From Galbibacter sp048266365 (GTDB lineage: Bacteria; Bacteroidota; Bacteroidia; Flavobacteriales; Flavobacteriaceae): a DNA stretch of 64,000 bases. Location of the stretch: positions 62,001 to 126,000 of the forward strand of contig NZ_JBLWZP010000007.1 in assembly GCF_048266365.1 (NCBI RefSeq). Direction: 5' to 3'. Position 1 is the first letter of the stretch. Each line of letters begins with the position of its first letter. The translations under genes and the position numbers were made by a program. This document shows, one piece after another, positions 46,379-55,734 of the stretch. The notes beneath the pieces were generated by a model. That model saw only the letters and a list, made by a program, of their open reading frames with translations. It was not told the DNA's origin and did not search any database.

Positions 46379-47527
46379 TTATTGTTGTTGTGGAATTAAA
46401 ATATAACGTCCATCTAAATCATTAAACCATATATTATATGTTCCGGCAGTTACCGGAATATTAGGATCACCGTCGTTAAATCCTTGACCACTTAGCGGTG
46501 TTGAAGCACCCCAGCTAATATCCCAAGCGTCCTCAGCTCTGAATTTAATCTCACCCTCAGTAAGTTCAATACCTTCTATAACCCAGATATGTGGATCAAA
46601 TGCTGTTGGAGTAAGATCCTGATCTGCATCCCATCCACCTGCGGTAGCATCACCTATTAGTCCGATAGTACCATAGGTAGGTGCTGCGGAAGCATCATAA
46701 GCTTCAAAAGTAAAGCTCATGTCTTCTTGGTTTATAGATAGGCTATAGTAACCATCTGCACTTACAGGGAACGCAGAAGGATCTGCTCCTAATATTTCAC
46801 TATTGCTTAGTAATCCTGCATCGAGTCCCCATTGTGGTTGCCATTCACCTAATACTTCTATGATTTTAAATCCTTCAGTATCTGCTGATCCGGCAAATCT
46901 ACCTGTGAAATTGAAAACCAAATCGTTTTCACCATCTCTAAATAGAGGTGTATTCGTGTTATTTGGATCCCAACCGGCAGCAGTAACATCACCAACAAGG
47001 AACATTTGTGGTTTCAATTCTACTCCACCATCTTCACTAGCTTCAGTTAGAACTACAGGTAGTGCGATAATAGAAGAAAATTGCTCTGAGGTTTTTGCAG
47101 CAGCATCACCTACATAAGCTCTTACTCTAAAATAAAGTGAACCTGTGTTAGGAGCTTCTGTGTCCGGGTCGTTATCCAATCCGGCTTGAGCTGCAAGAGT
47201 TAATAAGTATTTTACAGTTACTCCGTAGTTGTTCACCGTAAGGTCACTTGCTACTACTTCAATGCCTTCAAAGCTTTCAGTAGTCGAAGCCTGAAGTTCA
47301 TATTTTACTGGTGTAGGTGCACCAAAATCAGCCTTGTTCCATACGAAACGTTCTGCGAGATTATCACCATTGGCCGCATTTAAAGGATACGACTCTAAGA
47401 AGGTGTTTTCAAATGCGACTCCTTCTACACTTGGTTTTGCTACAAATGTGAAATCATCGTCCTCGGAACATGCGTTAAAACCTAGGACAGAAAGTAGGGC
47501 GACGAATATAAATATTGTTTTTTTCAT
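46379..47527 (-). CDS. SusE/SusF-like starch-binding outer-membrane lipoprotein
   Basis: 382 residues, lipobox FNAC (C20). N-terminal SusE Ig-like domain (about 28-155; FVWNKADFGAPTPVKYELQA), then two carbohydrate-binding modules of SusE/F type beginning near MFLVGDVTAAGWDPNNTNTP (about 174) and IGLIGDATAGGWDADQDLTP (about 290). The repeat of GD-x-T-A-x-GWD shows the module duplication. Holds alpha-glucan at the surface beside SusCD. Confidence 0.9.
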   Translation of the reverse strand: MKKTIFIFVALLSVLGFNACSEDDDFTFVAKPSVEGVAFENTFLESYPLNAANGDNLAERFVWNKADFGAPTPVKYELQASTTESFEGIEVVASDLTVNNYGVTVKYLLTLAAQAGLDNDPDTEAPNTGSLYFRVRAYVGDAAAKTSEQFSSIIALPVVLTEASEDGGVELKPQMFLVGDVTAAGWDPNNTNTPLFRDGENDLVFNFTGRFAGSADTEGFKIIEVLGEWQPQWGLDAGLLSNSEILGADPSAFPVSADGYYSLSINQEDMSFTFEAYDASAAPTYGTIGLIGDATAGGWDADQDLTPTAFDPHIWVIEGIELTEGEIKFRAEDAWDISWGASTPLSGQGFNDGDPNIPVTAGTYNIWFNDLDGRYILIPQQQ

Positions 47528-47543
47528 CAGTTTATTTTTAGTA

Positions 47544-49172
47544 TTAGTAACCAGTATTTTGAGTTAGATTTTTGTTGATTGAAAGTATGTTAGAAGGTAA
47601 AGGGAACAATACTCTGTAGCTATCTACAGAAGTTCCATTTTTAACGCCTCCTTTGAATGGCCATAAGTAGCTCGATCCAGTGAAGTACCCGTAACGAACT
47701 AAATCTGTTCTACGTTGCCCTTCCCAATACAACTCTCTTGCACGTTCGTCAAGAATAAAATCTAGCGTAATATCCGCTGCCGAGATGTTACCACTTGAAT
47801 TTCCATATGCTCTTGTTCGCAATTGATTAATTAGACCAGCTGCTGTATTGGTATCACCTCCGGCTCCGCCTCTTAAGACAGCCTCTGCATAAGTAAGATA
47901 AATTTCAGCCAATCGAATTAGTGGTAGATCTGTGTCGGTGAATTCTCCTCCGGTATCATTTCCGGGATTTCCTTGTGAATCTAGGTTAGAGAATTTAGAA
48001 ACTGCATAACCATCGGTGAATGTGTTTGCAATGGTGTTGATCTCAAAAGACTGACCATCAGTATAAAACATTGCTCTACCATCATTCCAAGCTACCGGGT
48101 ATCCATCGTCATCACTACTGCTGATAGATTTGTCGAATTTACCAACCAGTGCACCGGTGGTGCGGGTGCCACCCCATCCACCGTTAACACCATAGGCAGC
48201 AGCATCCATACTTCCTCCAATGGCAGCGTGAATCAAAAATGTTGTGCCTCCGTAGGTACGTGATGCATTACCATCGAAATTAAGTGCAAAGATAAACTCA
48301 TTTTGTGCCCCGTTAGTATCGTTATCTGCAAGGAACAATTCATCATATGCGTTACCATTTTGATTTGCATCTGTAGTGTTAATACTATAAGATGATTGAA
48401 TTACTTTGTTTGCAAAAGTAACCGCTTCGGTATACAGCTGTTCACCTGTCCAAACTTCAGCATTTAGATAAAGTTTAGAGAGTAGTGCCCAAGCTGCAAC
48501 ACGGTCAACTCTACCATATTCATTGGCTTGACTTTCTTTCAATAGATCTTGAATTTCTAAAAGCTCAGCTTCTACAAATTGGAAGATCTCAGCTCTTGAG
48601 TTCTGCTCTGGTAAATCTGTTGAAACTGCCGTAACTAGCGGTACATCGCCATAGAAATCAATTAAGTTGAAGTAGGCAAATGCACGTAAAAATCGAGCCT
48701 CAGCAATATAAGTGGCAACCTCAGGATTATCAGTAAGCTTTTCTGCATTTCCAATAAAGGAGTTACAGAAAGAAACTTCCTGGGCTAAACGATAGTACAT
48801 CGCAGTACTAAAGTCATTACTGGAATCCCAATTCATCTCGTGAAGATTCGGAAGTCCCGGATCTCCCCAACCTACAACAGCATTGTCGGTTGTCAATTCG
48901 TTGAGATTAAATAGCATACGGCTGTATTGAGAGGTTCCCTCGTCAATTCCTGAAATATCAGGTTGTCCGGCAGGACCAGCTTGCCCGGTCAATGCCAGCG
49001 AAGCATATAGTTTAGCCAGTGCGCCTTTAGCGTCCTCTGCAGTAGCGAACACGTTTTCTTCTGTGAAGCTATCCGGATCGATTGTAGGATCCACATTCAG
49101 ATCGTCATGACAGCTTGTAAAAACGGCGCCTGTAATGACTAGGCTTAATAATATCTTATATGTTTTTTTCAT
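47544..49172 (-). CDS. SusD-family starch-binding outer-membrane lipoprotein
   Basis: 542 residues, lipobox FTSC (C21). RagB/SusD fold with TPR-like helices (EARFLRAFAYFNLIDFYGDV near 160-180) and the C-terminal signature ILDERARELYWEGQRRTDLV followed by RYGYF. Forms the lid of the SusC transporter. It is 10 nt downstream of susC. Confidence 0.95.
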   Translation of the reverse strand: MKKTYKILLSLVITGAVFTSCHDDLNVDPTIDPDSFTEENVFATAEDAKGALAKLYASLALTGQAGPAGQPDISGIDEGTSQYSRMLFNLNELTTDNAVVGWGDPGLPNLHEMNWDSSNDFSTAMYYRLAQEVSFCNSFIGNAEKLTDNPEVATYIAEARFLRAFAYFNLIDFYGDVPLVTAVSTDLPEQNSRAEIFQFVEAELLEIQDLLKESQANEYGRVDRVAAWALLSKLYLNAEVWTGEQLYTEAVTFANKVIQSSYSINTTDANQNGNAYDELFLADNDTNGAQNEFIFALNFDGNASRTYGGTTFLIHAAIGGSMDAAAYGVNGGWGGTRTTGALVGKFDKSISSSDDDGYPVAWNDGRAMFYTDGQSFEINTIANTFTDGYAVSKFSNLDSQGNPGNDTGGEFTDTDLPLIRLAEIYLTYAEAVLRGGAGGDTNTAAGLINQLRTRAYGNSSGNISAADITLDFILDERARELYWEGQRRTDLVRYGYFTGSSYLWPFKGGVKNGTSVDSYRVLFPLPSNILSINKNLTQNTGY

Positions 49173-49182
49173 GTTGTCTTTT

Positions 49183-52095
49183 TTAAAAATCTAGGTTAAC
49201 TCCAAATACAAACGATCTTGGTCTTGGGTAGAAATTGTTGTCAATACCACCGTAGATCTCGGGATCTAAACCGTCATAATCAGTGATGGTAAGTACATTT
49301 TGAACCGAACCATAAAGACGCATTCTCAAATCCCCATTGATAAAATCATTTAGGGTATACCCGAGAGTGATATTATCTACTTTAAAGAAAGAGGCGTCTT
49401 GTACATAATAGTCACTCTGTAAGTTGACTTCAGTTAGAGTCCTAAATCCTGTGTCGAAATGGTCAGTATGTAAATTCGTTAGAATACTGTTCTCGCTAGC
49501 TCTTAACCCGTAGGATTTACTTGATGCCATGTTGTTGTATGCGTAATTTCCTAAGTTCGCTCTAGTGGCTACTGATAAATCCCAGTTTTTGTAGTTAACA
49601 CTGGTGTTGAAGCCCATAATGATGTCTGCAAAAGGATCTTTATACAGGTATCTGTCTTCATTATTGATTTGATTGTCACCATTTCTATCTACAACAGCTC
49701 CTTCTATAGGACGATTTTGCTCATCATACACTTGTTTGTACACCCAGAAACTATAAGGGGCATAACCCTCTTTGTGTAACTGAATGTTATTTCCGGTTCC
49801 TCCGTTGATCCCTCCAACTTCTACCTCATCCGGTAAATTGGTAAGTTCGTTATCGTTGATGGAAATGTTATATCCGATATTCCAGGTAAAGTCTTCAGTT
49901 TGTACTGGAGTAGCATTGATTTCAAACTCAATACCCCTGTTCTCCATATCTCCAATGTTCTTGTCGATAGCATTAGAGAAGTTGGTAAACGGATCTACTG
50001 TTACCCTACTAATCAAGTCATTAGTCTTTTTGATGTATGCGTTTACAGAACCTGAAATTCTATTGTCAAATAAACCAAAGTCGATACCGGCATTTAAGGT
50101 ATTACCTACTTCCCATCTTAGATTCTCGTTATAAGCCTCCGGGCGGTAGGTTTGATAATAGCCATCACCCAATTGGTAATTTGCATTAGATTGACTCTGA
50201 GTGTATCGTGTTAGGTATAAATAATCTCCTAAACCGGAAACGTTACCGATCTCACCATAACCAATTCTAAATTTCAAGTTGTTGATCACCTTTGAATCTT
50301 CTAAGAATTGTTCATTATTAATATTCCAAGCGAAAGCAAATGATGGGAAATAACCCCAACGGTCATCCGGATTCAATTTTGAAGAAGCATCAGCTCTAAG
50401 GGTCGCTGTAAATAAGTAGCGGTCATCAAAGCTGTAGTTTAATCTTCCAAAGTAAGAAAGCAATACACTTTCCCACTTGTCGATAAAGATAAAATCATTT
50501 CCGGCTTCTTCCTCCTCACTATTATAGCTGTCATTGTCAAATTCAAAACTCTGATAAGAATAACCTGCAACGGCATTTATAGAGTGAATATCATTGATGT
50601 CTTTGGTGTAGGTTAGATACGCATCAAATAACTTATTAGTTGACTTATTTGAATATGTACCAAGTGATCCATTCCATTCATTCTTAGATGATGGCATTTC
50701 AATTGGAATAATTGTTCTTCCGTTACTGTTCGATTTGTCGATTCCAATATTTACTGTTGCAGTTAGGTCAGGGAAGAAGTGCAATTGATAATCCACCTTA
50801 GCATTCGCAATGAGGCGTCTTACTTCAGCAGTATCATCCTTAAGATTAATTAGCGCCACCGGGTTAGTCGGTGCTAAGCTGTTCTGTCCGCCTGTTGAAT
50901 TTAACCAAGTAAAGTAATTACCAAATGGAGAGTTTGCATCATAGATCGATTGTGTTGGATCGAAGTCTACAGCGGAACCAATGGCATCTCTGTTACCAAA
51001 AGCATTTTCAGTATACGATCCTCGACCGTTTAATTCGATTTTTAAATGGCCATCCAAAAGTATAGGTCTAAGGTTTAGAGACCCGGTTGTTCTGGAGAAA
51101 TTATCCCCTTTTAGAACACCATCTTGATCTGTGTAACCTAAAGATGCCCTTACCGGCATAAACCCTTTGATATTACCCGTGGTACTGAAATTATGTTCAA
51201 AACCAATGGCTTGTCTGTAAATTTGATCTTGCCAGTTGGTATTGCTGTTACCTAAACGGTCAATGGCAGCCTGATCCCCAGTGTTGTTAATTAGGGTTCT
51301 AAACTGGTCTGCATTCATTACGTCTACATAATCTGTAGGATCATATACTGTTGTGGAGCCAGAGTAATTGAATTTAAACTCTTTTCCCTTACCTTTCTTA
51401 GTGGTAACCATAATAACCCCATTCGCTGCACGAGCACCGTAAATTGCAGTTGCAGAAGCATCTTTTAATACGGTCATGCTTTCAATATCATTAGGGTTGA
51501 TAAAGTTAAGCGGGTTTCTAGACCCACCTACATCACTATCAGCCAGTGGAATTCCATCCACAACATAGAGCGGGTTACTGCTCAAAGAAAGAGAACCTTG
51601 ACCCCGAATTACAATGTTCTGACCTTCACCCGGAGCTCCACCTCCTGAACTAATGGATACACCCGCTACTTTACCCTGAATTAATTGTTGGGCAGAAACG
51701 ATTGGTCCTTTGTTAAAATCCTCAGAAGTGACTTGGTCAACGGCACCTGTGACATCCTTTTGGCTCACAGTACCATATCCAATAACCACAACCGCTTCGA
51801 GTTGTTCTGCATCCTCTTTCAAGGTTACATTCATTGTCGGCCCACTTACGGCGACCTCTTGGGTGGTAAATCCGATGTAAGAGAACTGTAGAAAAGTTCC
51901 GTTATCGGCTTCCAACTGGAAGTTACCGTCAAAATCCGTAGAAGTACCTTGGGTGGTTCCTTTAATCACTACATTCACCCCTGGTATAGGAGATCCTGTC
52001 CCTGCATCAGTGACAGTTCCGTTAACTACCTGTTGGGAGAATGCTCCCAGGGGTATAAGGAAAGCCAGCAGTTTTATTGTCTGAATTAGCTTCAT
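49183..52095 (-). CDS. SusC-family TonB-dependent outer-membrane transporter
   Basis: 970 residues. Signal peptide, a carboxypeptidase-D regulatory-like domain (about 23-100; VNGTVTDAGTGSPIPGVNVV), the TonB-box/plug region (VVIGYGTVSQKDVTGAV, then LYVVDGIP and ATAIYGARAANGVIMVTTKK) and a 22-strand barrel ending in an aromatic residue. Imports malto-oligosaccharides with SusD; first gene of the minus-strand PUL operon. Confidence 0.95.
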   Translation of the reverse strand: MKLIQTIKLLAFLIPLGAFSQQVVNGTVTDAGTGSPIPGVNVVIKGTTQGTSTDFDGNFQLEADNGTFLQFSYIGFTTQEVAVSGPTMNVTLKEDAEQLEAVVVIGYGTVSQKDVTGAVDQVTSEDFNKGPIVSAQQLIQGKVAGVSISSGGGAPGEGQNIVIRGQGSLSLSSNPLYVVDGIPLADSDVGGSRNPLNFINPNDIESMTVLKDASATAIYGARAANGVIMVTTKKGKGKEFKFNYSGSTTVYDPTDYVDVMNADQFRTLINNTGDQAAIDRLGNSNTNWQDQIYRQAIGFEHNFSTTGNIKGFMPVRASLGYTDQDGVLKGDNFSRTTGSLNLRPILLDGHLKIELNGRGSYTENAFGNRDAIGSAVDFDPTQSIYDANSPFGNYFTWLNSTGGQNSLAPTNPVALINLKDDTAEVRRLIANAKVDYQLHFFPDLTATVNIGIDKSNSNGRTIIPIEMPSSKNEWNGSLGTYSNKSTNKLFDAYLTYTKDINDIHSINAVAGYSYQSFEFDNDSYNSEEEEAGNDFIFIDKWESVLLSYFGRLNYSFDDRYLFTATLRADASSKLNPDDRWGYFPSFAFAWNINNEQFLEDSKVINNLKFRIGYGEIGNVSGLGDYLYLTRYTQSQSNANYQLGDGYYQTYRPEAYNENLRWEVGNTLNAGIDFGLFDNRISGSVNAYIKKTNDLISRVTVDPFTNFSNAIDKNIGDMENRGIEFEINATPVQTEDFTWNIGYNISINDNELTNLPDEVEVGGINGGTGNNIQLHKEGYAPYSFWVYKQVYDEQNRPIEGAVVDRNGDNQINNEDRYLYKDPFADIIMGFNTSVNYKNWDLSVATRANLGNYAYNNMASSKSYGLRASENSILTNLHTDHFDTGFRTLTEVNLQSDYYVQDASFFKVDNITLGYTLNDFINGDLRMRLYGSVQNVLTITDYDGLDPEIYGGIDNNFYPRPRSFVFGVNLDF

Positions 52096-52133
52096 AGATT
52101 GTTTGAAAAAATTAATTATAAGTGTTAGCTTTA

Positions 52134-52150
52134 TTATTTTTACTTCTCAA
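52134..52150. promoter_or_regulatory. 17-mer shared by the susC and MFS leader regions (copy 1)
   Basis: TTATTTTTACTTCTCAA on the plus strand, 39-55 nt upstream of the susC start. An identical 17-mer occurs at 53535-53551 before the MFS gene, and the following bases are also similar (TAAAACAACTGTAAAG against TTAAACACAGGTAAG). Confidence 0.6.
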
Positions 52151-52164
52151 GGTAAAACAACTGT

Positions 52165-52182
52165 AAAGTTTAGGTAAACTTT
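52165..52182. promoter_or_regulatory. Perfect palindrome between susC and lacI-type gene
   Basis: AAAGTTTA-GG-TAAACTTT, 8-bp arms, 2-nt centre. It lies 70 nt upstream of the susC start and 215 nt upstream of the regulator. A LacI-family operator is the obvious candidate, though the usual central CG is replaced by GG. Confidence 0.6.
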
Positions 52183-52361
52183 GTGTATAACCAAATCTTG
52201 TAACTTGCGAAATCGATATAGTGTTCACAAGTTTTTACATTTTAACAATTGGCTATTCAGTAAGATAAGGTTTATGAGTGGCTATTGAAGTTGCTTTTTT
52301 GTTGAATACCATTCAAACTTGAGCACTGAAAATTTAGTTAGATTCCTACGGATTTAGTATG

Positions 52362-52369
52362 TATTTTTG
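52362..52369 (+). promoter_or_regulatory. -7 promoter element of the lacI-type gene
   Basis: TATTTTTG, exact TAnnTTTG match 28 nt before ATG 52397. It covers the TTG start at 52367, which is therefore unlikely. No clear -33. Confidence 0.5.
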
Positions 52370-52396
52370 TTAAATTACCACCTAAGCGAATACGCA

Positions 52397-53419
52397 ATGA
52401 AGAAGAAGATTACCATGAAAGAAATTGCTCGGGAGTTGGATGTGTCAATTTCTACAGTTTCTAAAGCATTGAACAATAGTCCTGAGATCAGTCAGGATAC
52501 GATAGACAAGGTCCAAGCCTTCGCAAAATTCTACAATTACAAGCCTAATAATATCGCCCTAAGTCTTAAGAACAAAAAGACAAAAAATATTGCCGTAATC
52601 ATCCCTGAAATTGTGCATCATTTTTTTACTTTAATCATCAGTGGAATTGAGCAGAAAGCTAACGAATTGGGATACAATGTTATTGTTTGTCTCTCCAATG
52701 AATCTTTCGATAAGGAAGTCATTAATATGGAAACCATGGCTAGCGGCAGTATTGATGGATTTTTGTTATCACTTTCCAAAGAGACCATGGCGAAAAAAGA
52801 CTTTCATCATTTAAGAGAGGTGATTAATCAAGGAATGCCTCTTGTGATGTTCGACAGGGTATCTGATGAGATTTATTGCGATAAGGTCATTATCGATGAT
52901 GCGCGCGCTTCTTATAATACCGTAAAACATTTAATATATTCAGGCTGTCGCAGAATAGCGCTCCTGACCACACCGGACTACGTTTCTGTGGGTAAACTAA
53001 GGACCTCGGGGTATAGAAATGCCTTAAAGGACGAAGGGATTGAAGTGGATGAAAATCTCATCGTTAAGGTGGAGACCGTAGAGGAACTGGATGCTAAGGT
53101 TAAAACATTATTCGATAGTCAAAAATTCGATGCCGTATTTGGTGTTAATGAACTATACGCTGTTGTGGCCATGCGTGAGGCACATAGCAGGGGTCTTATA
53201 ATTCCGCAAGAAATGAGTTTCGTAGGTTTTAGTGATGGTATTTTATCCAAATATGCCTACCCGAGTTTGACCACGGTAGTACAACACGGTTACGAAATGG
53301 GTCAGAAGGCTGCCAAGATGCTCATCGATCGCCTGGAAAATGATCAAGATGATGATTCCTTTAAAATGGAAGTTATAAAGACTTCAATCTTACAAAGAGA
53401 ATCTACGAAACCCGTTTAG
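52397..53419 (+). CDS. LacI-family transcriptional regulator of the alpha-glucan locus
   Basis: 340 residues from ATG 52397. The LacI helix-turn-helix KITMKEIARELDVSISTVSK (about 3-22) is followed by the hinge NNIALSLKNKKTKNIAVIIP and a periplasmic-binding-protein-like sensor domain (about 62-335). It presumably senses maltose or a maltodextrin derivative. Divergent from susC and upstream of the plus-strand operon, so it likely controls both. Bacteroides sus uses SusR instead. Confidence 0.92.
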   Translation: MKKKITMKEIARELDVSISTVSKALNNSPEISQDTIDKVQAFAKFYNYKPNNIALSLKNKKTKNIAVIIPEIVHHFFTLIISGIEQKANELGYNVIVCLSNESFDKEVINMETMASGSIDGFLLSLSKETMAKKDFHHLREVINQGMPLVMFDRVSDEIYCDKVIIDDARASYNTVKHLIYSGCRRIALLTTPDYVSVGKLRTSGYRNALKDEGIEVDENLIVKVETVEELDAKVKTLFDSQKFDAVFGVNELYAVVAMREAHSRGLIIPQEMSFVGFSDGILSKYAYPSLTTVVQHGYEMGQKAAKMLIDRLENDQDDDSFKMEVIKTSILQRESTKPV

Positions 53420-53425
53420 TAGATT

Positions 53426-53444
53426 TTACGAAAAAGTTTCGTAA
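53426..53444. promoter_or_regulatory. Perfect palindrome after the lacI-type gene
   Basis: TTACGAAA-AAG-TTTCGTAA, 8-bp arms, 3-nt centre, 7 nt after the regulator stop and about 48 nt before the MFS promoter -33 box. No T-run, so an operator is likelier than a terminator. Confidence 0.55.
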
Positions 53445-53491
53445 CTAGTGTTGTATGAAGCTGTTAAAATGTTAATCTGGTAAATAGATGC

Positions 53492-53521
53492 TTTGTCGGT
53501 GCCAAAAAAATTGTATATTCG
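53492..53521 (+). promoter_or_regulatory. Promoter of the plus-strand alpha-glucan operon
   Basis: TTTG (53492-53495), 18-nt spacer, TATATTCG (53514-53521, one base off TAnnTTTG). A transcript from about 53528 would have a leader of about 90 nt. Confidence 0.6.
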
Positions 53522-53534
53522 CCAACATCAAAAC

Positions 53535-53551
53535 TTATTTTTACTTCTCAA
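53535..53551. promoter_or_regulatory. 17-mer shared by the susC and MFS leader regions (copy 2)
   Basis: TTATTTTTACTTCTCAA, identical to 52134-52150, placed 68-84 nt before the MFS start and just downstream of the predicted transcription start. A GATAAG-N8-CTTATC inverted repeat (53573-53592) follows in the same leader. Confidence 0.6.
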
Positions 53552-53618
53552 AATTAAACACAGGTAAGTTTTGATAAGTCGTAGCGCTTATCGTATTAAG
53601 AATTAACAAACTACGATA

Positions 53619-54992
53619 ATGAAAAAGCGTATTTTAGGATTCTGGGAAATTTGGAACATGAGTTTCGGGTTTTTAGGAATACAATTCGGGTTCGCCCTAC
53701 AGGGCGGTTTTATGTCCCGAATTTTTCAAACACTGGGTGCAGACAAAGAGAGCCTTCCGCTGTTGTGGATTGCAGCTCCTTTAACAGGTCTGATCGTCCA
53801 GCCTATCATAGGGTATTTAAGTGATAAGACTTGGCATTCCAGACTCGGAAGGCGTCGTCCTTATTTTTTAATTGGTGCTATACTGAGCTCAATAGCGCTG
53901 TTTATGGCTCCACATTCTTCTGCCCTATGGATGGCCGTCGGTTTCTTATGGATATTAGATGCGTCCATTAATATTAGCATGGAACCTTTCAGGGCATTGG
54001 TAGCGGATAAATTACACGAATCTCAACGATCGTATGGATTTGTGGTGCAAGCATTAATCATTGGAGTAGGTACTTTAATTGCGAGTAACTTACCATGGCT
54101 TGTTAATATTTTAGGAGTGAGTAATGAAGCTGCTCCCGGGATCGTTCCCATGTCCGTTAAGGTCGCCTTTGGTATAGGAGCTATAGTGTTTATCACCAGT
54201 ATACTTTACACCATATTCACCACCGATGAATATCCCCCGGAAGACATGCAGGCCTTTGAAAAAATGAAGGCTGAAAGTAAGGGGCGTTTCATTCAAGATA
54301 TCGTGGAGAACATTGGGAAAATGCCGGCTACCATGGTTAAATTGGGAGTAGTGCAGTTCTTTAGTTGGTTTGCATTTTTTACCATGTGGAGTATGGCCAT
54401 GCCTGCTTTGACTGAACACGTATATCAGGCACCGGCACCAATGGAGGTTGCTTATGACTTTAGTGATAAGGGACAGCTGGAAGAGTTTGATACCGCTAAT
54501 GCAAAATATCAAGATGCCTCTGATAAGGTAGGATCAGCTATGGGAATCTATGGACTTTCATCTATGGGATTTGCCCTGGTACTGGCCTATATCTCTTCTA
54601 AATTCAGGGTCAATAGGAAGTTTACTCACATGGTTTCTTTAATCATTGGCGGGCTTGGATTTATTTCCATGTATTTCGCGAGCAATATCTGGCACCTTTA
54701 CGGAAGTTTTCTGCTTGTAGGGGTTGCTTGGGGAAGTATACTTTCCATGCCGTACGCCATGCTGTCCAGTGCCGTTGATGCCAAGAAAATGGGTGTCTAC
54801 ATGGGATTGTTCAATATGTTTATTGTACTGCCGCAGATTGTTGCTGCCATAGGGGGAATTAATTTAAGCTATAAACTATTGGGAGATCAAACGATCAACG
54901 CCATGATTATAGCCGGGATATGTTTACTGATGGCTGCATTTGCTAATTTACTAATCACCAATCGCAAGGCGATTGCCTATACGATCGATTAA
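53619..54992 (+). CDS. MFS sugar transporter (maltose/SLC45-like)
   Basis: 457 residues, 12 membrane helices. The start KKRILGFWEIWNMSFGFLGI and the loop GYLSDKTWHSRLGRRRPYFL are typical of the MFS group found in Bacteroidota maltose loci and related to SLC45 disaccharide carriers. A 40-residue insert near 270-305 separates the halves. Moves maltose or small maltodextrins across the inner membrane. Confidence 0.9.
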   Translation: MKKRILGFWEIWNMSFGFLGIQFGFALQGGFMSRIFQTLGADKESLPLLWIAAPLTGLIVQPIIGYLSDKTWHSRLGRRRPYFLIGAILSSIALFMAPHSSALWMAVGFLWILDASINISMEPFRALVADKLHESQRSYGFVVQALIIGVGTLIASNLPWLVNILGVSNEAAPGIVPMSVKVAFGIGAIVFITSILYTIFTTDEYPPEDMQAFEKMKAESKGRFIQDIVENIGKMPATMVKLGVVQFFSWFAFFTMWSMAMPALTEHVYQAPAPMEVAYDFSDKGQLEEFDTANAKYQDASDKVGSAMGIYGLSSMGFALVLAYISSKFRVNRKFTHMVSLIIGGLGFISMYFASNIWHLYGSFLLVGVAWGSILSMPYAMLSSAVDAKKMGVYMGLFNMFIVLPQIVAAIGGINLSYKLLGDQTINAMIIAGICLLMAAFANLLITNRKAIAYTID

Positions 54993-55073
54993 CTGATCCG
55001 ATTTCAAGATTCAAACTAGGAAACAACATTAAAAATAAGTCTGTAGGCTGAGCACTATAGGCGTATAAGGAAA

Positions 55074-55733
55074 ATGAAACAACAAAAAGGGTTTATATTC
55101 GATTTGGACGGCGTCATTGTAGATACCGCTAAGTTCCATTTTTTGGCTTGGAGAAAATTGGGTGAGAATTTCAATTTTCAACTCACCGAAGCACAAAATG
55201 AACAACTCAAAGGAGTCAGTAGAGTAGACTCCTTAAACAAAATATTGAATTGGGCAGGTGTCGAAATTTCTCAAGAAGAATTTGATCGCTTTGCATGGTC
55301 TAAAAATGAAAATTATTTAACCTACGTCGCCCAAATGACTCCGGAAGATATTTTACCTGGGGTGAAAAGCACCATAGAAAAATTAAAATCAGGGAGCTAT
55401 CCCATTGCCTTAGGTTCTGCTAGTAAAAATGCACCTGGTATTTTACAAAAAGTGGGGCTCTTTGATCAGTTCGATGTCATCATAGATGGCAATAGCGTGA
55501 GCAAGGCTAAGCCGGATCCGGAGGTTTTTCTTCAAGCGGCTAATCAATTAGGAGTAGCCCCAAAGGATTGTATAGTGTTTGAGGATGCCCATGCAGGTAT
55601 TACTGCAGCCAATAGTGCAGGGATGACTTCCATAGCCCTGGGGGACCCTGGAATATTGAGTCATGCTGACTATGTGTTCAACACATTTACTGAAATTACA
55701 ATCGATTTTTTAACACAACTTCAATCTAAATAA
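55074..55733 (+). CDS. pgmB: Beta-phosphoglucomutase
   Basis: 219 residues, HAD superfamily. D10-L-D12 in FIFDLDGVIVDTAKFHFLAW is the catalytic pair and the HFLAWRKL cap helix is specific for beta-phosphoglucomutases; GSASKNAPGILQKVGL and VFEDAHAGITAANSAGM complete it. Converts beta-glucose-1-phosphate, released by the next enzyme, to glucose-6-phosphate. The GH65 gene starts 1 nt after its stop. Confidence 0.94.
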   Translation: MKQQKGFIFDLDGVIVDTAKFHFLAWRKLGENFNFQLTEAQNEQLKGVSRVDSLNKILNWAGVEISQEEFDRFAWSKNENYLTYVAQMTPEDILPGVKSTIEKLKSGSYPIALGSASKNAPGILQKVGLFDQFDVIIDGNSVSKAKPDPEVFLQAANQLGVAPKDCIVFEDAHAGITAANSAGMTSIALGDPGILSHADYVFNTFTEITIDFLTQLQSK

Positions 55734-55734
55734 A

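Noticed and set aside
52367..52396. TTG start giving a 350-residue LacI-type protein
   Set aside because: The TTG is part of the TATTTTTG promoter element and LacI proteins begin close to the helix-turn-helix, as ATG 52397 does.
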